A stretch of 64,000 nucleotides of DNA from Yponomeuta sedellus. Its lineage: Eukaryota > Arthropoda > Insecta > Lepidoptera > Yponomeutidae. A program made the position numbers and the translations under genes. Position 1 is the first letter of the stretch. Every line of letters starts with the position of its first letter. The notes below the pieces were generated by a model. That model was not told where the DNA came from, made no database searches, and worked only from the letters and a program-made list of their open reading frames with translations. The stretch is from positions 8,817,873-8,881,872 of the forward strand of contig OW203745.1 of NCBI GenBank assembly GCA_934045075.1, in the 5' to 3' direction. Shown here piece after piece: positions 41,348 to 51,889 of the stretch.

Positions 41348-41710
41348 TCATCATCGACCCATTATGTCCCCACAGAGGGGCATGGGTCTCTTCCCTGAGG
41401 AAGGTTTAGGCCATACTTTATCATGGGGGCCAAGTCCGGATTGGTCGAGGCTTGCAAGACTAGTGGCTGGTCTTACTGTCAGAAGTTTTCAAGCCGCCCT
41501 AAGGTCTCTTAATTGGCTTAACAACTGCCGTCTGTCGACGGCAGCCAGCACCAACTGCTTAACGTGCCTTGCGAAGTACGGAATCGCTCGAAAAAATGCC
41601 ACTAGCGTTAGTCAACGACAGTCACCCATCCATGCACTGAACGCGCCCTACGTAGCTTAATCTTCGTGATCGTTTAAGTTCACTCAGGCAGCCGGGGCTA
41701 CGAGCAATTC
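41348..41710 (-). mobile_element. SINE-D, full length, 5S-like head well preserved
   Basis: The minus strand reads 'gctcgtagccccggctgcct', 'gatcacgaagattaagctac', 'gtagggcgcgttcagtgcat', 'ggatgggtgact', a close match to the 5S rRNA A box, intermediate element and C box. The 3' end on the plus strand is 'atcgacccattatgtcccca'. Sister of the 10.1 kb copy. Confidence 0.85.
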
Positions 41711-41997
41711 AAAACTAAGTACTACTTATAAAATTTCAAAGTTTTATTGAGCCTTTTTTTTAAAAGGATGTTACAGACGATGCAGTTATTTCCAAACATA
41801 TCTTGTGTACTCAAAAAGTTATTGCATTTTTAAAAGTGTGATACTTAGTTTTGCAGGCCAGTGCAGTTGACCCAGGAAACGTTGTTTTGCCATATTAATT
41901 AACCAATGACCATGCACAATAAATACATATACTAGAAATCATAAAAAAATAGTGAAGCCTTTTCGAAGGAGTTTAATAACAAACACTATATTTAAAA

Positions 41998-42110
41998 AAA
42001 CCTATTTAGAGGCTGAAAATTCCACCCATGCCGGGACTCAAACCAGCGACCTCTGGCTAACCGTGGGTTTTTTAAATTGTCCCTAGCACGGGTGCATTAA
42101 AAAGAATATA
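41998..42110 (+). mobile_element. SINE-A foldback
   Basis: The inverted body ('aacctatttagaggctgaaa', 'ccgggactcaaaccagcgac', 'ctctggctaaccgtggg') joins the direct tail 'ttttttaaattgtccctagc' and 'acgggtgcattaaaaagaat'. Imperfect flanking repeats 'aacactatatttaaaa' and 'aacacgatatatttaaaa' suggest a TSD. Confidence 0.65.
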
Positions 42111-42190
42111 AACACGATATATTTAAAACTTACAAATCACTCAGATCGATGAAAAGATTTGCGGTCGATAGACTGACTGGCTGGACTGGA

Positions 42191-42829
42191 AACGCTCGTG
42201 GCCTAGATGAATCGAGTGATTGGAATCAATCACTTGAATTAAGAAGCAAAAAAGGCGCAGTCAGATACAGGATGGGTGAACGTCCCGTGACTACCGCTAG
42301 TGGCATTTTTTCCAAACGCATCTGTGCTTCGCATGGTTATTGGTGCCGGCTGCCATGTAATGTCACCCATTAAACGATGTGCTGTGTAGCGTCAGCCTAG
42401 AGAATAGCACCCACCCAAATTCTTCCCGCAGGTGTCGTAAAAGGCGACTAACACAAACCGGGGGGTGGGCAGCAGCGCCCCTGCAGTACCACCAAACTGC
42501 GATCCCCAACGCGCATGCCTAGCGAGGGGATTATGGGCATTACCCCCCAATGATGGCACAACCTTGCGCTAAGGCGCTGATTAGGGGAGAGCTATGTCCA
42601 GCAGTGCACTAATATAGCCTGAAGAAGAAGAAACCATGTCAGGAGGCTTATGGGTGGCTTGATAACTTCCGAGAGTCAAGCCCGCCACTGGTTTACAATC
42701 CTCCAACCCGGACTTGGCCCCCGTGGTGGAGTATGGCCTTCCTGCGATGCTGGAACCTGGGGCACGGATCTGCAGGAACAGACCTGTGCTCCTGCAATGG
42801 GGACATACAAGGAATTGATATCGGTATCG
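42191..42829 (+). mobile_element. SINE-D interrupted by SINE-B
   Basis: The left part has 'cgctcgtggcctagatgaat' and 'gtgaacgtcccgtgactacc'. After the SINE-B, 'catgtcaggaggcttatggg', 'ttacaatcctccaacccgga' and 'caatggggacatacaaggaa' continue the family in register. Confidence 0.8.
42380..42630 (+). mobile_element. SINE-B, full length, nested in SINE-D
   Basis: Starts 'tgctgtgtagcgtcagccta' and ends 'tagcctgaagaagaag'. Flanking 'aaacgatg' (42372-42379) and 'aaaccatg' (42631-42638) are an 8-bp TSD with one mismatch. Confidence 0.85.
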
Positions 42830-42839
42830 ATTGACGGTC

Positions 42840-43590
42840 TGTAAGAAATTTGGCTGAACGGTTAGAGCTATTTTGTCCTCACAAACTTTGGATGAAGAAT
42901 ATTGTAGAAAGTTTTCAAAGTCAGTGGATAGGTTGTCTAGCATAGTGGTCATTTGTCAATTAGCTAGATCTACGTGTCGAGGATATACCATGTCGGGTAG
43001 TCGAGCTGTCTTGTTCTCACTCGCTAGTAAAAGCAGGATGTCGCCTATTCTTTATATAGCCCCACTGAACCGCGGATGCAGGCTTATAAAACCCAACAGC
43101 AAACATTCTCACGACCTTACGGGTAAGCAGCATACCGACGCTGGTTCGCAATTACATTTAATAAAGATTTACAGGAAAATCAACCTCTATCGAACGTCTC
43201 TACCCTTACCTTTTATACGAGACTTTGTAGCACGGGCAATCACAGCTGCCTGGTTAAACGTTACAAAGTATGTATATATTGTAGGTTGTTTGTCGCAAGA
43301 AGATCTTATTACATCCTGATGTTATTGCGGAAACAGTTATTTGGAACCTTTTATTTTTGTTTGGAATGGGATCCTTTTCTCTAGGTGATTGAAGTTTACA
43401 TATTTATATAATTCGAGCACCACACATGTTGCTCATCTTACACATTAAAGTGACTGAGCATAGCCATTCCACAAGTACCTACGTTAGGCGACGTAAAATC
43501 GGTAGGCATAGATTATATACCTACGTTTTGCCTTTTTTTGATGCTACGCCCACACCAAGTTATACCATAATTACTTGGTCATTCATAAAC
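42840..43590. other. Unassigned region with a 148-codon frame
   Basis: The plus-strand frame 42873-43319 is the longest in the window, but it shows no domain, signal or composition that I recognise, and it overlaps an opposing 123-codon frame at its 5' end. I do not call it a gene. It could be a decayed transposon segment. Confidence 0.3.
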
Positions 43591-43592
43591 CG

Positions 43593-43672
43593 ATTCCAAC
43601 CCTGTATGTTCCTACTGCTCGGCTACGGGTCTCTTCCTGCAATGCGGGAAGGTTAGGCCATACTCCAACACC
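43593..43672 (-). mobile_element. SINE-D 3' end fragment, minus strand
   Basis: 'tccaaccctgtatgttccta', 'gggtctcttcctgcaatgcg' and 'ggaaggttaggccatactcc'. Confidence 0.7.
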
Positions 43673-43764
43673 ATTATTACAGTTCAATTTTTTCACAATG
43701 CCTATTTTAGGGCACTCTGATGCATCACAGGTTAACATAAGTGTCATAAACTATATTTATAATG

Positions 43765-43955
43765 AACTATCTGACCCAGCGAACTTCGTACCGCCTAACA
43801 GTCGATTCTTTTTTTTTTATATTTTTCCCTCCGTAAGAACCATCCTCGTACTTCAAGGAATATTCTAAAAAAGAATTAGCGAAATCGGTTCAGCTGCTCT
43901 CGAGATTAGCGCTTACCAACACATTTAGCGATTCATTTTTATATTATAGATTTAG
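43765..43955 (-). mobile_element. Helitron- or LINE-like repeat relic
   Basis: 'atctgacccagcgaacttcg', 'gtaagaaccatcctcgtact', 'gcgaaatcggttcagctgct' and 'tagcgattcatttttatatt' belong to a common lepidopteran dispersed repeat. A related box 'gttgacccaggaaacgttgt' lies at about 41866. Its class is not certain from sequence. Confidence 0.45.
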
Positions 43956-44532
43956 ATTAAATTGATTTTTCACTTATTCAGCATTTACATGCTACAATGA
44001 TAAGCCGTAACTATTATATTTCATATGAGAAAAGGTCCACCACCCTCCGCACTAGTATTAACTGTGTTCCGGCAGGGTAGTACCACGTCTCTAACAAAAA
44101 GATATAATTTCGGGCAAAAGTTGAAACCTTTGCCTCGGAACCATGCAACGGCGGCAATGAGTATTTCCCCAATTTCGAGTTAATTTGTCAATGGCAACTA
44201 TCGCGTGACAATACATTACAATAATTATTAGTATTGGCCGATATTTTACGTTGTAATTTTTTTACTAGCTCACGAATACGCAAAGCTTACACGTCAGCAA
44301 AAACATGGATGTCGAAACTAAACGATGGAATTACCGTAAAGTTCAATAAAGTGTCATGGCTGATATCGTGATAAGTGAACGTAAAGTGCAATCTGATACT
44401 AATCGGTTTATTGACTGGAGTATTCATTCATTCATCTTGATTCACGCCAGAAATGTGGTCACAATTTGAACATAAGCTCTGTACTTAATACTTGTTACAA
44501 ATTCTGTGCTACTATGCTCTGTTATTATTAGT
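43956..44532. other. No recognised feature
   Basis: AT-rich, no gene. Confidence 0.4.
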
Positions 44533-44740
44533 GCTGACGACCTCTGTGGCGCATTGGTAGCGCCTTTGCCTACCATGCGAGAGGTTCCGGATTTGATTCT
44601 AGGCTGGAGACAAAAAAACCCCAGTACTTGGATGTTTTTATGTTTGTGATGTCGCTGTTTCTGGTAACCACGACACAGGGTATCCTAGTGTGTGGCCAGA
44701 AGCAATGTATGTGCCAGTATGAAAATGTTATGTTATTGTT
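44533..44740 (+). mobile_element. SINE-E, full length
   Basis: Head 'gacgacctctgtggcgcatt', B box 'gaggttccggatttgattct', body 'gtacttggatgtttttatgt', 'gtgatgtcgctgtttctggt', 'cgacacagggtatcctagtg' and end 'gaagcaatgtatgtgccagt'. tRNA-derived promoter, decayed B box. Confidence 0.75.
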
Positions 44741-44773
44741 ATTACGGAAGACAACTTGTCTTTTACTATTAAC

Positions 44774-44933
44774 AGACGATCGAAGTTGGTACGGGCCGGC
44801 CAGTGGATTTGGTACGCTCCATGTCCGTTCGTCTGGAAAGTTCTCTACCGAACATAATTAGTACTATTTCGTGTTTGCTCCTTCCGATGGTACGCCCAAT
44901 CCGCTGTCCGGCCCGTACCGAGTTCGATCGTCT
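44774..44933. mobile_element. 160-bp MITE with 37-bp terminal inverted repeats
   Basis: The left end 'agacgatcgaagttggtacg' then 'ggccggccagtggattt' is inverted at the right as 'agacgatcgaactcggtacg' then 'ggccggacagcggatt', with about 5 differences in 37 bp. No ORF. A clear TSD was not found, so the superfamily is open. Confidence 0.7.
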
Positions 44934-45016
44934 ATCTATACTATTTGCATTCAAAATGTATGGAACAGCTAATATTAATCACGATTTTGATGTTTCCCCC
45001 CTAGTAAAAGAACCCC

Positions 45017-45307
45017 CGTGGCGTGGTGAAGCGCTCGTGGCCCAGTCGAATCGAGTGATTGGAACCCGCGCCTGTTAGGTGCAGGATGGGTGACCATCAC
45101 GTGACTACCGCTAGTAGCATTTTGCCGAGCGCTTCATGTAATGGCAGTCGTTAAACCATGTCAGAGGCCTTATGGGCGGCATGATAACTTCTGACAGTAA
45201 AGCCAGACACTGTCTTACAATCCTTCACCAACCCTGACTTGGCCCTCGTGGTTCCTTCTTGCGATGCAGAAAGAGACCTGTGCCCCAGTAGTGGGGACTT
45301 GATATCG
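45017..45307 (+). mobile_element. SINE-D with perfect 11-bp TSD
   Basis: 'aaaagaacccc' at 45006-45016 and 45308-45318 delimits the copy. The 5' end is 'cgtggcgtggtgaagcgctc' and the 3' end 'ggggacttgatatcg'. Internal deletions remove the first 5S-like box and the 'cttcgcaaggcacg' region. This proves retroposition of the family. Confidence 0.85.
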
Positions 45308-45319
45308 AAAAGAACCCCT

Positions 45320-46440
45320 AAATTCTGGCTGCACAAGCGAACTTTTTTTTTACTCTCTGTATAGTATCAAAACTTCCATTTAACTTCGACTTAGCAGGCC
45401 AACGATTTAGTGTGTGCTTCATTGAAATGGTCCAAAAAAGGCAATGCCATTCAACGACTCTGTATAATGTGTCCCCGTCCCTTCTATCTGAGAAGTCCCA
45501 CTCCAGACTGGCTTTGTACGTCATTAAGTGTTAATCTCCGCTTTTGTTAACCTGCGGTGGCGAAGGGGCATCCTAGTTGGGCGTTTCTTGTCTGATGCCT
45601 CTGGTAGCTACAAGAATTAGTTATATGAAGCTCTTTGAATAATATAAAGAATTATTTAATGAATTATGTAACCACTTTAAGAAATATAAATAACTCTGAT
45701 ATTCTTGTCTAATCTTATCTCTCATAGGATTCATTTAGTATCGTCTGCAGAAAAAGATTGAAACGCTGCTCTGGGCCCCGATTCTACTCAACAACATTAC
45801 AGTTCTCAAGGAGTTCATCGGTAGTCCAATTACAAGGTTTTACGCTAGCGGTATTCCACTAAGCACAAATGTTCCATTTAACGACCAATGAACGACATGA
45901 CAGGTACCGTAGAGCTACATGGAGCCACTTTCGTATGCTCTTACAAAATTACAGTTCCTTGGTAACAGTCTGGCTGTCAAATCCGTATGCTACTCCTTAT
46001 TTGACGTTTCATTGAGCTATATAACTGCATGACAGCTACCTGACAGCTGCAATATTAGTATCTTTGAACAACAGTAGCTTTTTCGGTATGATTGCTCACT
46101 GGCAGTTGTGACGAAGAAGGCTAAAAAGTATTTTTTTAATAAAATGTATACTTCTTCACTCGGTTTATGATAGCGATTTTCACAAATAGTCAACAGGGCG
46201 AAGCGCAGAGTACAAGAGCGCCGAAATAGACGTCGGTTTCACGCGTTTCGGCAATCGTTCCAACAATCAGAGTTCACAAAAACCTTCCGTGTTTCCAAAC
46301 ATGGGTTGAGGCATTTGGCGGACGAATTAATCCCATTGATACCCCAGGAGCAGAGGCAAGTCGGGATATCCCCTATAATAAAGGTATGTTACATGAGTTC
46401 AATATAAATAGTTTGAGGTGGTCGTCTCTTGGATTACTTT
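45320..46440. other. No recognised gene
   Basis: Nothing recognisable on either strand. Confidence 0.4.
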
Positions 46441-46462
46441 TTAGTAAGTTAGGACAGACACA

Positions 46463-46522
46463 CGTAGAAGAAAGATTATGTGAAAGATTATGTGTTAACA
46501 GACACATAATCTTTCTTCTACG
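46463..46522. repeat. 20-bp perfect hairpin
   Basis: 'cgtagaagaaagattatgtg' at 46463-46482 is inverted at 46503-46522. The loop repeats 'aaagattatgtg', so a short direct duplication preceded the inversion. Confidence 0.85.
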
Positions 46523-46744
46523 GACATTCATCGCCGTCTTTTCTTGTGACAGGCTTATATCAGGCCCTAGTAGGGCAGTGTCCATCACAGTGTCAAGGTA
46601 TTAGAATAAAAACATAATACTTACCTACTTACCTACTAGATTTCTGTGGTATGCAAAAGACCTATTTTGTAATTATGTACCTAATTTCGGGACAGATAAG
46701 TAAAAAATGTGTAACTTGACACTGAAACATGTGAGTGGCACTGT

Positions 46745-47007
46745 TAGTTAGTTAGACCTGAGATTTCCGCACTTAGCCTCATAGTTGGGCCATTGTACGT
46801 AGCAAGCGCTGAGGTACGTTAACACTTCAGACACTAGAGTTTCCTTACGATGTTTTCCTTCACCGTCGGCGAGTAGTATTGCTAGGTACTATAATTTCAC
46901 AAATGTACATAACTTAGAAAACAAAGTCATTGGTACATGCCGGGGTTTGAACCCACGAACTCCCGATTGAGAGGCCGGCGTTCTACACCGCTCCGCTACC
47001 ACCGCCC
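46745..47007 (-). mobile_element. SINE-C, full length, 13-bp TSD
   Basis: 'tgagtggcactgt' occurs perfectly at 46732-46744 and 47008-47020. The minus-strand element has its head at 'gcggtggtagcggagcggtg', B box 'gtgggttcaaaccccggcat', and 3' end 'aggtctaactaactaa'. It uses an alternative 3' end ('gcggaaatctcaggtc') rather than the 'ctctgagag' box. Confidence 0.9.
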
Positions 47008-47351
47008 TGAGTGGCACTGTACCACACATCATTGTATTGTTAAAAAAATTACCTACTGGAGTAGAGAGAAGTGCATCTCATCAAATCAAAGTTATACAAG
47101 CTCAAGCATAAACGTAGAAAAGTTACTAAATAACTTGAATTCACTTTCAATTATTGTTTTCTTATTCTAGACAATTCGAAATTAATGGACTGCGGGGCTT
47201 TATTGATGCCATGGCATGCATCCTTCGTGCAGCACTCTGTGAAGAGCGGTTTCTCAATAGAAAGGGGTACCACTCCCCACATGTTGGATTTGTAAGTACC
47301 TAAGTATTGGCTAGTTTCCATGTAGCTATATAAAACACAACAATCCATGTA

Positions 47352-47576
47352 CAGTCTATTTATTCTTACTTGTCCAATTTAGTAAACAAGATTCTACCCG
47401 TAAACTGTAACTTTTTAGTCCAAAACTGCCATATTTCCATAAATTAAGTAACTTGGAACACTCTTTTAGATAACACGCTGCCAATTTTATAAACATAGTT
47501 CATGAATTTGCGAGAAAATGTCTAGTAAGGTTAGAATCTTGTTTACTAAATTGGACAAGTAAGAATAAATAGACTG
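47352..47576. mobile_element. 225-bp MITE with 45-bp perfect TIRs and TA duplication
   Basis: 47352-47396 and 47532-47576 are perfect inverted repeats beginning 'cagtctatttattcttactt'. TA flanks both ends (47350-47351, 47577-47578). CAGT ends plus TA target duplication fit the Tc1/mariner superfamily. No transposase. Identical TIRs suggest recent activity. Confidence 0.85.
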
Positions 47577-48430
47577 TAATGGTATATTGCCTGTTTTAGA
47601 TTTGAACATTATGTGTATGCATGCCAGGACACCATACTCTACTCATAATGCCAATCTATGGCAAAGCCACACACTCGGCCTCCACTTACATTTGAGAGAA
47701 GACTGAGAAGTGGAGTAATTCACAGATTTGGGTAAGGTTTGATAATTATTGTAAAAAGCACATATTTAAAAAACAAGTTTTATTGGTTACAACCTCACTC
47801 AAATATAAAAAAAATAGAAGTAACAATACAAAATTATTTCACATAAGTACCTAAATTGTTTAAAATTAAAAAAAAGGAAGTGGCTTTCAATCAAATCAAA
47901 AGATTTATTTCAAAGTAACACCAAAACTGCAAATGAGTGTGACCCTGCTCTGACTAGCTACTGTCAGTTTCGAAACCTCTGAACAAATCCCTACTAGAAT
48001 TCTTCAATTTTCAGAATTTGGAAGCTGACGCCGAGAACGTCTTGTGTGCAGAGTGTTGAGCGCAGACGCCGGGACTTATTCGAGGGTGTGGCACTGTAGC
48101 AAGTTCTTGTGGAGAGGCTGTGGAGAAAGAAATGTGACTTAAGGTGCAAATCATAGTTTATTATAACAACCAAAAAAGATTCTTCTTAAAATTGTGTTTA
48201 TCACATGTTTTCTCAGTGTTGTAAATAAATATTTTATTATTCAAAATAATTTTATATTATTATCAATAACTTGGATTCCTGACTTCTAACATTATTTGAT
48301 TACAAGGCATGAATTTAATGACATTATCTATGTAGCATTATTGCTATGGTACACATAATTATAGCAATAAGGCTATGTATGGTATTGTTTGACCACTATT
48401 ATTATTATACTTTAAAACATAAATAATAAA
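47577..48430. other. No recognised gene; possible LINE 3' fragment
   Basis: 47890-47950 'atcaaatcaaaagatttatt' may be a reversed retroposon end. Otherwise nothing recognised. Confidence 0.35.
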
Positions 48431-48439
48431 TTTAAGAAA

Positions 48440-48500
48440 ATACATGTACAAAGGCGAGCTTATCTCTGTGAGAGATTTCTTCCAACAAACCTTGGGGATT
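48440..48500 (-). mobile_element. LINE 3' UTR module relic
   Basis: 'gtacaaaggcgagcttatct' and 'gagatttcttccaacaaacc' match the module at 15.1 kb reversed. Confidence 0.45.
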
Positions 48501-48744
48501 CGGAGTGGAGATGTGAAACAGGTCTATGCATGTGCACAACATACACTACACACTTACACAGATAACAAAATCCTATCAAGATAAATATCTACCCAACAAA
48601 TATATAAATTATTTTAATAAATTCTAATAAGTAAATGAATAAACTACATAAACCATCAAAGAAATATAAATACATACATATACAATACATAAGTAATAAC
48701 CTACTAACATAAATACCTAATAAATAACTACATAGCTTCTATAT

Positions 48745-48922
48745 ATTGTCGATGTCCCAGTGGCTAACTATGAAAACAGAGGTCATCAGTTCGATTCCCA
48801 TTGGGGCTCGCTATGTATTTATAGAATTGAGAATTTCGCTAAGTTAAAACTCAACTGTAGTGCTGTCTCTAAGAATTTCTCAGCAAAGTATTTACTGAGT
48901 GTATTTCTCAATTCAGGAACCA
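48745..48922 (+). mobile_element. SINE-G, tRNA-derived
   Basis: Head 'gtcgatgtcccagtggctaa', B box 'cagttcgattcccattgggg', body 'agaattgagaatttcgctaa', 'ctgtagtgctgtctctaaga' and end 'gtatttctcaattcagga'. The body holds 'gagaattt'/'aagaatttctc' self-complementary boxes. Confidence 0.6.
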
Positions 48923-49248
48923 GCCTTTAGACACAAACATGGCCTCAACATAACATAATACTCACTTCTGGATCCCAGACAGGTAAGCATGTATTTATAT
49001 AAACAAATTTTGTTTATAAATGCAGATTGTTTCGTAGCAATCTTGGCTCTTTGCCTCCACAAGCGTGAGCCTTCCATTGGGAGTGGAAGTCAATGACCCA
49101 ATCAGTGGAGACCCCTGCCATGCTGAAGATGAAGACGGTTCTCTGAAAGAAGTTATATTTGTGACTATAATACACACATTTTAAAGAAGGATTTCTTTAT
49201 CCAATGTTTATCCAATGAAGTGATCACACCTGGAACTTATATGAGTTC

Positions 49249-49300
49249 TAACAGTTAATATTGATGTGATGTATATACATCACATCAATATTAACTGTTA
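49249..49300. repeat. 52-bp perfect palindrome
   Basis: 'taacagttaatattgatgtg' and onward is perfectly self-complementary around the centre at 49274/49275, with no spacer. Bounded by TA at both ends. Confidence 0.9.
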
Positions 49301-49499
49301 CCACATAGGATTGTGATATTTAGCTTCGTAAATAAGCACGAAAATTACTACATTGTGGTACTAGTACCCTTTGTCTACATTCATATTGTTTGCAGTGGCT
49401 GGATGAGGATGGCGGAGGACCTATGCCTCGCAGTGAACGAGAACGGGCTGGATGATTGATGTCCACAGCAAACAGTGGCTATGATTATTACATAGATAT

Positions 49500-49548
49500 A
49501 TAGTAAATTCTTTATTGCACACCAGTAATTTACAGAGATAAATAGTGA
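49500..49548 (-). mobile_element. LINE 3' terminus relic
   Basis: 'attctttattgcacaccagt' then 'aatttacagagata' is the reversed polyadenylation end of the LINE 3' module. Confidence 0.45.
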
Positions 49549-50629
49549 TACATATTTTCCAGTACCATGCTGGAATCCAACGGGGTGTTATAAGGATAAG
49601 GACCACATCAATGTTTCTTTAACACTCACCAAAGCCTGCATACAAAGAAGTCTCGATGACACGACTTTCATTCGTTCGGTATTGGCTTCGTTCCTTACGT
49701 TTCATGCCGATTTCGATGCTCAATTAATACACAAACACTTCATTTTCACTTTGTACATTAATGAAAGGTTTGAAGAAGAGTTTAATAACTGAAACATTAT
49801 TTTAACCGACGTATGTCACAAATTAGAAATCGTCGTAGGTACGAATTACGATAAGTCTACTTCACACAGACTAAATTTGTCAAACTAATAGTGTTGCCAG
49901 TCTGTGCTTACCATTTAGTACGCCGGTATGCTTGAAAAGGTATACGGTTTGGAGTTAAAAGTTATACGATACGATATTTTATATAAATGAAATAATTAAT
50001 ATTACTTACTTCGGAGTTGGAATTATTGTAGCTCGATTGTAAATAAGCTAAGATAATAGTTTATTTTTCTGTCCACAAATTACATTCGTATTCAAAATAA
50101 CATTGGATAAATAATACAATACAACAGAATGCACTATTTGTGGAAAGACTGGAGCCTAAACTAGATCAAAAGATTTGTATCTTAGGTTTCCAGGCCTCCC
50201 GGTCTACAAAAGAACGGTATTATATTCGACGCATCATCAGCATAAGGTGTTAAGTATACAAAAGTTAGTATAAAAAATGACAGATGTTTGCAAAACTTAT
50301 ATAATAAAATGTACGTGTATATAACTGTGTGTGCATGTGTGTGTCTGCTCAGCCCTACGACCGGAGTCTTGGATTCGGGTTTCAACCACTGAGCAGAGGG
50401 TGTGTGAAAAGGTAGGATGAGTGTATATTTGTGCATTATGGCAGTGATGTGTGTTAAAAGTTTGTACTAGGAAGTCTAACGGAAGGTGAGAAGTAAAATG
50501 AGCTATTATCACATCAATTTCAAAAATGTTCGATCATAAGAAAGAGTGTTTAAGTATGCTGTTAATTTATGTTTCAGTTCATATTTGGTAAGATCAAATA
50601 TATTTAATCAAATATTTCGCCCAAACTTC

Positions 50630-50700
50630 GGTCAAGTGCGTGTCGGGCCACGCGCATCATAGGATTCCGTAGAACTACTTGCGCCTCCTTATTACAAATC
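50630..50700 (-). mobile_element. Fragment of the 7.98-kb repeat family
   Basis: 'cggtcaagtgcgtgtcgggc' and 'ataggattccgtagaac' resemble the reversed end of the repeat at 8.5 kb ('gcacttggccgg', 'gtacggaacc'). Confidence 0.45.
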
Positions 50701-50894
50701 TTAAAAGTTTATTTAAATTTCAATAGAATTAGTACGAAATCTTCCTTTTTTTACGTTTGTAGACTATATTATAGACTAGTTACTAGTTTGTAGACTTACT
50801 CGTTATCTTGTAAAGCCTATGTAGTATATTCCGGTTACTTTAGGACCGTACACACCATACATTTTGAACCTACATGAAATGTTGAAATATCTAA

Positions 50895-50960
50895 TTTACA
50901 CAGTGTGGAATTGGCCGTCTTATCCCTGAGAGCTATCTCTTCCAGACAGCCTTAAGATGA
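50895..50960 (-). mobile_element. LINE 3' UTR module relic
   Basis: 'gaattggccgtcttatccct' and 'agctatctcttccagacagc'. Confidence 0.5.
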
Positions 50961-51041
50961 ATAGGATTAAAAAATAAGGAGAGTAGGTAGACTCTGCTGC
51001 GTATTTTGTACAGAAGTCGATTTTATTTTAATATTTTGTAT

Positions 51042-51185
51042 AGAATCAGGCGTTACTTTGCGGAAATCCATAATAGTGTCTTCCCACTTTTTCTTGAAAG
51101 TGGGAGGGAGGGCGGTGCATTAGCTAACCGCATGGTGCTTGTGGGATTTTTGGCGGAATTCAGCAAAGTAATTTTAACTTTTTAA
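51042..51185 (+). repeat. Dispersed repeat shared with 26.5 kb
   Basis: 'agaatcaggcgttactttgc', 'aaagtgggagggagggcggt' and 'cattagctaaccgcatggtg' as at 26.51 kb. Here 'aagtaattttaactttttaa' lies at the right end, inverted relative to its place in the other copy. Confidence 0.7.
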
Positions 51186-51569
51186 TGCTTTTAATATTTT
51201 ATTTTTTTTAAACAGACAATGTGGCTTTAATAACTATTCCATGTAGTATATTTTTTACTAAGGGAATAATAACCACGACAGTAAATTGTGTATTTTGACT
51301 TATATTCTGGTTTAATAAGTGCAACGGTACCTTACACTTATAGGTGTTATTGGTCTATTCTACATCTGGCTCTTGATTTTTCTTGGGTTTGCTACCCTAG
51401 GAAACTACATATTTCAACTTAAATTCCGGATTTCTAGGTTCAACGTCGTAACAATGTCGAACAGACACAGAGAATGTCAATGAATACTGAATGAAAGTAT
51501 TTGATGAACAAAGTGTTTCTTACATCAAAACATAACTTAATTTTATTGCCTTAAAATTTGAAGTTCTCA

Positions 51570-51885
51570 ATTTCCATCTCAGAGTCTTCATTAGAACATT
51601 ACCAGATTACCCTGGGACAAATTTTACGCTATATTTTCTGAAACATAATAAGCATTATTACTAATGGATGGGCCTCATTACGCCTTTTCTTCATATCTGA
51701 AAGTCTTCATTAGATCTTCACCAAATTAAAATGAAACTAATGGGATGATATACCCAGTCGAACAAAATAAAATTTATCCAAATCGGTTAATATTTGACGA
51801 GGATATGCGAAAAAATAGTAAAAAAAAAGGAATATATGCATCGAACTGATAACCTCCTCCTTTTTTGAAGTCGGTTAAAAATACT
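51570..51885 (+). repeat. Dispersed lepidopteran repeat
   Basis: 'gagtcttcattagaacatta' recurs as 'aagtcttcattagatcttca'. The end 'gataacctcctccttttttg' plus 'aagtcggttaaaa' is a 3' end I recognise from common moth repeats; its class is uncertain. Confidence 0.45.
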
Positions 51886-51889
51886 TTAT

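Noticed and set aside
42873..43319. Longest open frame in the window (148 codons)
   Set aside because: No recognisable domain, no supporting splice or start context, and it overlaps an opposing 123-codon frame that is partly SINE. Length alone is compatible with chance.
47352..47576. microRNA precursor from the long inverted repeat
   Set aside because: Arms are terminal, perfect and TA-flanked, which is a MITE structure. No miRNA-like loop or mismatched stem.
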